Shown here one piece after another: positions 1-5,012 of a stretch of 5,744 bases of DNA. Within the stretch, counting starts at the first letter, position 1. Each line of letters starts with the position of its first letter. The notes beneath the pieces are model-generated. The model was not told the origin of the DNA. It ran no database searches and saw only the letters and a list, made by a program, of their open reading frames with translations. The translations under genes and the position numbers were made by a program. The stretch is taken from NCBI GenBank assembly GCA_030830285.1, contig JAURNF010000239.1, positions 1 to 5,744 on the forward strand. Reading direction: 5' to 3'. Origin of the DNA: Candidatus Kapaibacterium sp. (GTDB taxonomy: Bacteria > Bacteroidota > Ignavibacteria > Kapaibacteriales > Kapaibacteriaceae).

Positions 1-4
1 CGGG

Positions 5-79
5 TGGGCAGTGAGGGATTTGAACCCCCGACCCTCTGCTTGTAAGGCAGATGCTCTGAACCGGCTGAGCTAACTGCCC
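5..79 (-). tRNA. tRNA-Val, anticodon UAC
   Basis: Reads on the complementary strand as a full 75-base cloverleaf. The 7-bp acceptor stem pairs GGGCAGT with ACTGCCC and is followed by discriminator A. The D arm has GCTC/GAGC with GG in its loop, the anticodon stem is TCTGC/GCAGA, the variable loop has 5 bases, and the T arm has the loop TTCAAAT. The seven-base anticodon loop CTTACAA places TAC at positions 34-36, so the tRNA reads valine GUA and, by wobble, other GUN codons. The 3' CCA is not encoded (the bases after the discriminator are CCC), so it must be added by a nucleotidyltransferase. It lies 54 bases downstream of the nifU-like gene on the same strand and has its own promoter-like box. 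Confidence 0.95.
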
Positions 80-97
80 GGGTTGATTAACGAGCTA

Positions 98-105
98 CAA
101 ACATA
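98..105 (-). promoter_or_regulatory. Bacteroidota-type -7 box for tRNA-Val
   Basis: Reads TATGTTTG on the - strand, an exact match to the TAnnTTTG -7 consensus of the Bacteroidota primary sigma factor. It ends 18 bases upstream of the mature tRNA 5' end, so a start about 7 bases downstream would leave a short 5' leader for RNase P to remove. I see no clear TTG -33 element at the expected distance. Placement and exact match make it plausible, but an 8-base degenerate motif is weak evidence alone. Confidence 0.5.
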
Positions 106-106
106 C

Positions 107-124
107 GAGATTTCTTGAAATCTC
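107..124. repeat. Perfect 8-bp inverted repeat between nifU-like gene and tRNA-Val
   Basis: GAGATTTC and GAAATCTC are perfect inverted copies separated by TT. As RNA this would fold as a 7-bp stem with a 4-base loop. It begins 9 bases beyond the stop of the nifU-like gene, so it could mark the 3' end of the mrp operon transcript. The stem is AT-rich and, on the - strand, is followed by GTATGTTTG and not a clean U run, so it would be a weak terminator. It also abuts the tRNA -7 box, so a protein-binding operator is an alternative. Confidence 0.45.
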
Positions 125-133
125 TAACATCCT

Positions 134-373
134 TTACGCAACTGCCTCAACACGACGGACGCTACGCACCTTGAGGCGAATTGCACGCTCAATCCCCGCG
201 CGGAGAGTCATCGCCGACATCGAGCATGTTTTGCAGGCCCCAAGGAAGCGCACTTCGAGCACACCTGTTGCCTCTTCAAAGCGAACGATCTCAACATCAC
301 CGTGGTCAACGGCTAAGTACGGTCGGACGTCGCGAAGCGCATCCTCAATTTCTGCTCGTAGTGCGTCGGTCAT
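134..373 (-). CDS. NifU C-terminal-domain (NFU-type) Fe-S scaffold/carrier protein
   Basis: A 79-residue protein that is essentially one NifU C-terminal (NFU) domain. Landmarks are the amphipathic N-terminal helix, a DHGDVE segment at residues 23-28 matching the family's DGGD(I/V)E, the C47-x-x-C50 pair in a GACKTC context, and the following helix with LRAGIERAI (57-65) typical of the family. In NFU proteins the CxxC pair of two monomers binds a bridging Fe-S cluster that is handed to apo-proteins in the cytoplasm. Its ATG overlaps the stop of mrp by the ATGA arrangement and no separate Shine-Dalgarno is evident, so translation is probably coupled to mrp. The length is normal for a stand-alone NFU domain; there are no NifU scaffold or ferredoxin domains. 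The sulfur/cluster donor genes (suf/isc) are not in the window. Confidence 0.9.
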   Translation of the reverse strand: MTDALRAEIEDALRDVRPYLAVDHGDVEIVRFEEATGVLEVRFLGACKTCSMSAMTLRAGIERAIRLKVRSVRRVEAVA

Positions 374-1449
374 AACGAGATGTCGGGTCCGACCGATGCA
401 GTGTTGTTGTGAATGCGCACCTGACGCACCACGTTTTCGGCAAGCGCACGGAATGCATCCCCAAGGGCACCTGATTCTGGATCCAGGACAAACGGGAACC
501 CCTCATCCGCCCCCTTGCGAACACGCACATCAATTGGAAGCTCACCGAGGAGTGGTACGGAAAACTCCTGTGCGACGGACTGGCCGCCCCCTTCACCAAA
601 GATGTGGTAGCGCTTTTCAGGCATGTCAGGCGGAACGAAGTAGCTCATGTTTTCGATCACACCGAGTACGTCGACATTCACCTTGTTAAACATCTGAATC
701 GAGCGGCGGACATCTGCCAGTGCAATCTCCTGCGGCGTTGTCACAACAACAGCACCTGTTAGCGGAATGCGCTGTGTGAGCGTCAATTGAATATCACCCG
801 TACCAGGCGGCAAGTCGAAGATTAAGAAGTCAAGATCTCCCCAAACGATTTGTTCGACGAGCATCGTGAAGTACCCCGCAAGCATCGGTCCGCGAAGGAT
901 CGCTGCTTGATCGCGCTGCATGACGAAGCCAATCGAGGCCACCTTTACGCCATAGGCCTCGTTTGGGTAGCCCGTAACCTTCCCATCTGCTGACTTCTCG
1001 GCACGCATCGACTGATCCGACAAGCCATACATCGTTGGCTGAGACGGACCATAGATATCGGCATCAAGGAGGCCAACCGACGCCCCTCGTTGTGCCAATG
1101 CCGCAGCGAGGTTTGCCGCGACTGTTGACTTACCAACCCCGCCCTTGCCTGACGAGACGGCGATCAGGTTCTTCACGCCGGAAAGCGCCGCGCTGCGTTG
1201 CATCTGCATCCCCCGTTCACGGACAAGGACATCCACCGAGGCGTTCGGGAAGTGCGCCGCAATCGTAGCCTTGCAATCATGATCGAGGCGCCGTGCGACC
1301 CAGTGAAGGGGCTGTACGGCCTCTAAAAACACCCGTACGCGATCGCCGGCAACTTCCACGCCGTGGATAGCACCCAGTGCTCCAAGCGTCATGTTTAGAT
1401 CCGGATCAATGATTGGCTCGAGAAGCTGCTGAATCTGCTGTGATGTCAT
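370..1449 (-). CDS. mrp: Mrp/NBP35-family P-loop ATPase, Fe-S cluster carrier
   Basis: A cytoplasmic ATPase of the Mrp/ApbC/Nbp35 family that helps load Fe-S clusters into target proteins. Numbering from the chosen ATG (359 residues), a MIP18/DUF59 domain covers about residues 1-80 (IIDPDL at 13-18). A deviant Walker A, GKGGVGKST, follows at 101-109, then the switch segment DADIYGPSQP at 129-138, Walker B-type IFDLPPGTGD at 210-219, and ENMSYF at 266-271. The reading frame extends upstream to a TTG at 1488, but that region overlaps the predicted promoter. The ATG at 1449 puts the conserved IDPDL where family members have it, so I prefer it; no clear Shine-Dalgarno decides. The canonical C-terminal CxxC is absent: ENMSYF is followed by PPDMPEKRYHIFGEGG, and the only cysteine is C59 in the DUF59 domain. 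I recall the same form from Bacteroidota. First gene of a two-gene operon with the nifU-like gene. Confidence 0.95.
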   Translation of the reverse strand: MTSQQIQQLLEPIIDPDLNMTLGALGAIHGVEVAGDRVRVFLEAVQPLHWVARRLDHDCKATIAAHFPNASVDVLVRERGMQMQRSAALSGVKNLIAVSSGKGGVGKSTVAANLAAALAQRGASVGLLDADIYGPSQPTMYGLSDQSMRAEKSADGKVTGYPNEAYGVKVASIGFVMQRDQAAILRGPMLAGYFTMLVEQIVWGDLDFLIFDLPPGTGDIQLTLTQRIPLTGAVVVTTPQEIALADVRRSIQMFNKVNVDVLGVIENMSYFVPPDMPEKRYHIFGEGGGQSVAQEFSVPLLGELPIDVRVRKGADEGFPFVLDPESGALGDAFRALAENVVRQVRIHNNTASVGPDISL

Positions 1450-1485
1450 AGTTCGTAACAATTCTGATGGTGACAACTCAAACCA

Positions 1486-1493
1486 CAAAAATA
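1486..1493 (-). promoter_or_regulatory. -7 box of the mrp-nifU promoter
   Basis: Reads TATTTTTG on the - strand, an exact match to TAnnTTTG. It ends 36 bases upstream of the mrp ATG at 1449, giving room for a start site near 1479 and a leader of about 30 bases. No convincing -33 TTG is visible. The box also overlaps the alternative TTG start at 1488, which argues against that longer reading of Mrp. Confidence 0.5.
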
Positions 1494-1505
1494 CCCCTAA
1501 CTCCG

Positions 1506-1513
1506 TATCTTTA
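1506..1513 (+). promoter_or_regulatory. -7 box of the 669-residue secreted-protein gene
   Basis: Reads TATCTTTA, matching TAnnTTTG at all fixed positions except the last, and followed by TGC. It ends 30 bases before the ATG at 1544. The only other gene in the region is divergent, so a + strand promoter must lie in this 94-base gap or the gene would have none. No clear -33 element is seen; the expected place is occupied by the A-rich back of the divergent box. Confidence 0.45.
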
Positions 1514-1533
1514 TGCTTTCACGTTTCATTCTT

Positions 1534-1537
1534 GGAG
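1534..1537 (+). promoter_or_regulatory. Shine-Dalgarno GGAG that fixes the start at 1544
   Basis: GGAG followed by a 6-base spacer (TACACA) and ATG at 1544. The frame is open further upstream to a TTG at 1532, but that codon overlaps the GGAG itself, and only the ATG start gives a standard signal peptide beginning MKHALL. The motif therefore decides the start. Confidence 0.75.
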
Positions 1538-1543
1538 TACACA

Positions 1544-3553
1544 ATGAAGCATGCTCTCCTCGTTGCGACGTTTGCTGCCTCGGCAGTGATCAGTGTCGCG
1601 CAGAAGCCTGCCACGACTTCCGTCAATCCAGCCAGCAGCGTCCCGATGACGTTGACACCGGCTGACCTTACATCACAAGGACCAATCAAGGCTGAAGAGA
1701 CGACACAAGGCGTACTCTTCAAGCGCGTGTTCACAACGGACGTTCGTTCGCAGTTCCACTACTGGCCGTTTGGAACAATCTCGAACGACATCTTCAAGTA
1801 CGATGCAAAGTCAGGCACTCTGAACATTGCACGTAACAAGGCAACGTTCAACCTCCAGAATCAAATCGCTGGCGTTGAAATCGGTGTCGTCCGCTCTGCT
1901 GACAACGGTGGTTCATGGAACTTCGACGTTGTGGTTAGCTCGACGGACATCTTCTTTGGTATGCCAGTTCTCGGCTGGGTAAATCCAGACGATCTGTCAG
2001 ACCCAGCGGCATATCCTGTGATGCTGTATGGTATCCGCTACCCAATGCCGAACCTCAATTACGGCGGCACGAGCATGTGGAACCGTACATCGGCTGGCGC
2101 ATATGAGCTTCCGATGAACGATCAAGCACGTCCGGGTGCTGGCTATGAGTTCCAGTTCGGTGATGTACACGGTGACAACTCAACCGGCGCAGTCCACCTT
2201 GCAGGTACACTTAATCCAGATGATGGTGTTCAGTACGGTGCGTACGGCTACTTCAACTTCAACCTTGTTGTTGAGGACTTTGGTCAGGTACCTACAATCC
2301 CAGCAGGCTGGGGTCTCGACAAGTGGCGTCCGAGCACAGTTGTAAACTCTTCGTTCAACGCCCCTATGGCCCTCGGTGGCGATAAGGACGGCGGTATGTA
2401 CGCGGTGTTCAACAACTTCCCAGCAGAGGATCAAGAGATTCGCTCGGTGGAAGTTTCGATGTCGACTGATCAGGGCAAGACATGGTCGAACCCAGTTGCC
2501 ATGCCAACAAACTTGCTTGATCAATACGCACAGGCAACAGGCGGCGACATTGCATTCCAACCAAGTATCACAGACTTCAACACGCCATATGATGGTGGTT
2601 CGTTGATCGTTACTGGCCCAGAGCAGTTCTCATACTTCTTCCGTTTGGCAACCGGTCAGCGTAACGTTGCAGACCCAAGCCAGATCGACACAGTTCTCTC
2701 GTTCAACATTGCAGAAGCCAAGTACGATAAGGGTACATGGTCGCTCGCAAAGGTTGCTGAGCTGAACTCGTACGGTTTCTACATGGTCAGCGTGCAAGAC
2801 TCGATCTCGCAGGCAGTTGGTGCTCCAGCAATTCAGTTGTTCGGTAATGGCCGTGGCCATGAACTTCAATCAGCAGTAACGGCTGATGGCAAGAACATCG
2901 TTGTGAAGTGGGTCGACATCAACCCGAACCGTCCGAAGGAATTCAGCGGCGTACGCGTCTTCGACGGTCCAACAAACGGTCTCTACACTGAGCTTGATCC
3001 GCTTACACAAATCTTCGACACAGACATCTTCGTCGCGTCGCGTGCAACAAGCAGCAACAGCTGGACAGCAGCCAAGAACGTCACAGACGACGAAGACATG
3101 GCATATCGCACATACATGCCAGACGTTGTCAAGAGCGTCGATGACATTCCACTTCTTCGCATTCTCGGAACAGGCCTTGGTACAATCTCAAGCCTGCTTC
3201 CAAAGCCAATTGCACAACTCGTGTACAACGGTCAATCAAGCATCGACTATGGTACAACAGCAGTTGTTGGTGTTGAAGAAGAGCAGAACTACTCGTTTGC
3301 TATGAGCTCGATTTCGCCAAATCCAGTATCTGGTTCGGCGCAAGTGAGCTTCACGCTCGACAATGCAGCAACAGTATCCGTTGAAGTGTACAACATGCTT
3401 GGCACTCAAGTTGGCGCAGTTGCAGCTCAGCAACTCCCAGCTGGTGCACACGGTCTGAACGTTGATGCTTCGACACTTGCTGCAGGTACATACAACGTTG
3501 CGCTCGTCGTAAACGGCGCACGCATGATGAAGCCATTCGTCGTTGTTCGCTAA
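1544..3553 (+). CDS. Secreted cysteine-free protein with T9SS type A sorting domain, function unknown
   Basis: A 669-residue exported protein; I do not recognise the main family. A signal peptide occupies residues 1-19, with likely cleavage after SVA, leaving Q20 first. The body contains two Asp-box motifs, SADNGGSW (118-125) and STDQGKTW (307-314), too few and too far apart to define a whole propeller; most of it (about 60-575) appears beta-rich with many aromatic/Gly turns. From about residue 588 there is a type A T9SS C-terminal domain: SPNP at 591-594, VEVYNMLGTQV at 613-623, AGTYNVALVVNG at 647-658 and a basic end. T9SS substrates cross the outer membrane and are usually anchored or released at the surface. 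No cysteine occurs anywhere. Codon use is strongly biased: all 20 Lys are AAG and by hand count 34 of 42 Asn are AAC, suggesting high expression. It is likely monocistronic, with its own promoter upstream and a strong terminator downstream. A structural surface protein or a secreted hydrolase are both possible; no catalytic motif is visible. Confidence 0.9.
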   Translation: MKHALLVATFAASAVISVAQKPATTSVNPASSVPMTLTPADLTSQGPIKAEETTQGVLFKRVFTTDVRSQFHYWPFGTISNDIFKYDAKSGTLNIARNKATFNLQNQIAGVEIGVVRSADNGGSWNFDVVVSSTDIFFGMPVLGWVNPDDLSDPAAYPVMLYGIRYPMPNLNYGGTSMWNRTSAGAYELPMNDQARPGAGYEFQFGDVHGDNSTGAVHLAGTLNPDDGVQYGAYGYFNFNLVVEDFGQVPTIPAGWGLDKWRPSTVVNSSFNAPMALGGDKDGGMYAVFNNFPAEDQEIRSVEVSMSTDQGKTWSNPVAMPTNLLDQYAQATGGDIAFQPSITDFNTPYDGGSLIVTGPEQFSYFFRLATGQRNVADPSQIDTVLSFNIAEAKYDKGTWSLAKVAELNSYGFYMVSVQDSISQAVGAPAIQLFGNGRGHELQSAVTADGKNIVVKWVDINPNRPKEFSGVRVFDGPTNGLYTELDPLTQIFDTDIFVASRATSSNSWTAAKNVTDDEDMAYRTYMPDVVKSVDDIPLLRILGTGLGTISSLLPKPIAQLVYNGQSSIDYGTTAVVGVEEEQNYSFAMSSISPNPVSGSAQVSFTLDNAATVSVEVYNMLGTQVGAVAAQQLPAGAHGLNVDASTLAAGTYNVALVVNGARMMKPFVVVR

Positions 3554-3585
3554 GCGAACTCGACAGGTCACGAAATCGTTATCTT

Positions 3586-3622
3586 GGGGCGGCAGACGCA
3601 AGTCTGCCGCCCCTTCGTTTTT
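3586..3622 (+). terminator. Strong rho-independent terminator after the T9SS-protein gene
   Basis: A perfect 12-bp GC-rich stem (GGGGCGGCAGAC with GTCTGCCGCCCC) is closed by a GCAA tetraloop of the stable GNRA class, then TTCGTTTTT. It starts 32 bases after the stop at 3553 and ends 20 bases before the next ATG at 3643, so it should insulate the highly biased upstream gene from the Asp-box pair. Confidence 0.93.
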
Positions 3623-3642
3623 CGTATCGACTGGTACCACAC

Positions 3643-4992
3643 ATGAAGCTTCGTATTCTCCTTGCCGTCGCTGTTGTTCTTCACGCAGGTATGATGTTCG
3701 CACAAGAGTGGCAGATGGCCCTGCCGCAGCGGGCCACGTACTCGATCGCTGTCAATCCGAAAAATTCGGCATCGATCATCGCGGGCAACATGGCACGCAC
3801 GATGTTCTCATCGCTCGATGGTGGGCAGACGTGGCAAGAGGTGTTCGTAGGCGATGCCGGTGGCATTTCGCTGCTGACAACGGTGATGTTTCACCCTGTT
3901 GACACGACGATCATCTTTGCTGGAGGCCTAGGCTTTACTGGACTTGATCGCTCAACGAATAGTGGCGAGTCCTGGCAGAATGTTTTGGCCGACCCTGTTG
4001 GGCGACGATTCGAGGTAGCGAGCTCTAGCGCGATTGCCGTCAATCCATCGAATGCGGACATGATGTATGTCCTTCGAAGCAATCCCGCCGTCGTCTATCA
4101 GAGCAACGACCGCGGAGAGACATGGGATTCGCTGAGCACTATTCCAGGGCTTGGTGCAACTGATAAGATGCTTGCACTTGCTGTAGATCCCAAGAATCCA
4201 TCTGTCATGCTCGCTACTGGTGCTCGTACAATGATGTTCCGATCGACCGATGCAGGAAGATCGTGGACAGTTGTTGATACACTTCGCACTTGGCCCGATG
4301 CAGAAGGCGCACACATTCGCTTCAGTCCAACACAGCCAAACCGAGTCTATACTGCAGCGCGGTTCAATCAGGGTCCGCTCACGATGAACGGAGGAGTTCA
4401 CGTCAGCAACGACAACGGCATCTCGTGGGAACCGATGAAGTTTGTTGATACGGCCATCAATGCACTCGAGGTATACCCGACCAAGAGTGGCGACGAGATG
4501 TTTATTGGCGGTGCATCAACATTGGTAAGCGTCCCAGGCATGAAGGGCGATTCGATTGTCATGCGCTCAGCAGACGGTGGAACAACGTGGCAAGATCTTA
4601 GCAACGTCGCATGGATACCGAACGAGCTCGATGTGTTGGCAGCAAACGTGTGGGGATTCGCTCGCACTGAGATCGACGGTCGACCTGAGATCCTGATGGC
4701 AACCGAATGCGGCGTGTATCGATCAACAGCCGTCACGTCTGTGAACGAACAACCAAACACTGCGTCAACGATTGGACTTGAACTGCGTGGCGACATGCTT
4801 CGCATTGTCCTCCCAGATGGCGTCACGCAAGGCGTTGTCGTGATCTCAGACATGCTGGGTCGCGCTATTGCGCAGATTCCATGTCATGCAGCAACCGAGC
4901 ATAACATCGGCTTCCCTGCCACATCAAGTGGCACCTATGTAGCAAGTGTTGTCGCCGGACAGCATCGTGCGGCAATAGTTGTTCAGCGATAA
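3643..4992 (+). CDS. Secreted Asp-box (BNR-like) beta-propeller protein with probable T9SS sorting tail
   Basis: A 449-residue exported protein. The signal peptide is residues 1-20 (MKLRILL... ending MMFA), leaving Q21 first. Six Asp boxes (SxDxGxTW type) occur at 57-64, 104-111, 154-161, 201-208, 255-262 and 309-316, spaced 47-54 residues apart. Each is preceded by a strand with a V(N/D)P-like turn, as in the sortilin/Ycf48/sialidase-like propeller superfamily. Asp boxes are structural turns, not catalytic sites, and I see no sialidase active-site arginine pattern, so an enzyme call is not justified. Residues about 377-449 (ISDMLGRAIA at 401-410, SGTYVASVVAG at 429-439, ending VVQR) resemble a type A T9SS C-terminal domain but lack the PNP motif. 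No strong Shine-Dalgarno precedes the ATG. It follows the terminator by 20 bases, and its paralog lies 20 bases downstream, so the two probably form an operon. Ligand or partner unknown. Confidence 0.9.
   Translation: MKLRILLAVAVVLHAGMMFAQEWQMALPQRATYSIAVNPKNSASIIAGNMARTMFSSLDGGQTWQEVFVGDAGGISLLTTVMFHPVDTTIIFAGGLGFTGLDRSTNSGESWQNVLADPVGRRFEVASSSAIAVNPSNADMMYVLRSNPAVVYQSNDRGETWDSLSTIPGLGATDKMLALAVDPKNPSVMLATGARTMMFRSTDAGRSWTVVDTLRTWPDAEGAHIRFSPTQPNRVYTAARFNQGPLTMNGGVHVSNDNGISWEPMKFVDTAINALEVYPTKSGDEMFIGGASTLVSVPGMKGDSIVMRSADGGTTWQDLSNVAWIPNELDVLAANVWGFARTEIDGRPEILMATECGVYRSTAVTSVNEQPNTASTIGLELRGDMLRIVLPDGVTQGVVVISDMLGRAIAQIPCHAATEHNIGFPATSSGTYVASVVAGQHRAAIVVQR
3739..4590 (+). repeat. Six propeller-blade protein repeats, about 50 residues each
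   Basis: Residues 33-316 of the first Asp-box protein are a divergent tandem repeat. Each unit begins with a strand like IAVNPKN, HPVDTTIIFAGG or LAVDPKNPSVMLATG and ends with an Asp box closing on Trp (W64, W111, W161, W208, W262, W316). Conservation is at protein level only; I see no DNA-level identity between units. Six or seven blades would make one closed propeller, a seventh possibly coming from residues 317-365. Confidence 0.8.
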
Positions 4993-4998
4993 ACGTTC

Positions 4999-5004
4999 AA
5001 GGAG
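4999..5004 (+). promoter_or_regulatory. Shine-Dalgarno AAGGAG of the second Asp-box gene
   Basis: AAGGAG sits 8 bases upstream of the ATG at 5013, inside the 20-base gap after the stop of the upstream paralog. It supports 5013 as the start and independent initiation on a shared transcript. The upstream paralog lacks such a site. Confidence 0.75.
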
Positions 5005-5012
5005 TGATTCCT

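Noticed and set aside
171..689. 172-codon + strand open frame opposite the nifU-like gene and mrp
   Set aside because: Antisense shadow of two well-identified genes; composition is Arg/Ser/Cys/His-rich with no family resemblance.
1450..1488. N-terminal extension of Mrp from a TTG at 1488
   Set aside because: The extension overlaps the likely -7 box, adds 13 residues with no family match, and the ATG at 1449 places the DUF59 domain normally.
3236..3703. 155-codon - strand open frame across the end of the T9SS-protein gene and the terminator
   Set aside because: It runs through the terminator hairpin and overlaps both flanking genes; the translated residues are Cys/Arg-rich and resemble no protein.
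3952..4853. Two - strand open frames of about 150 codons opposite the first Asp-box gene
   Set aside because: Mirror frames of a coding region with regular Asp-box repeats; no start signal or domain supports them.
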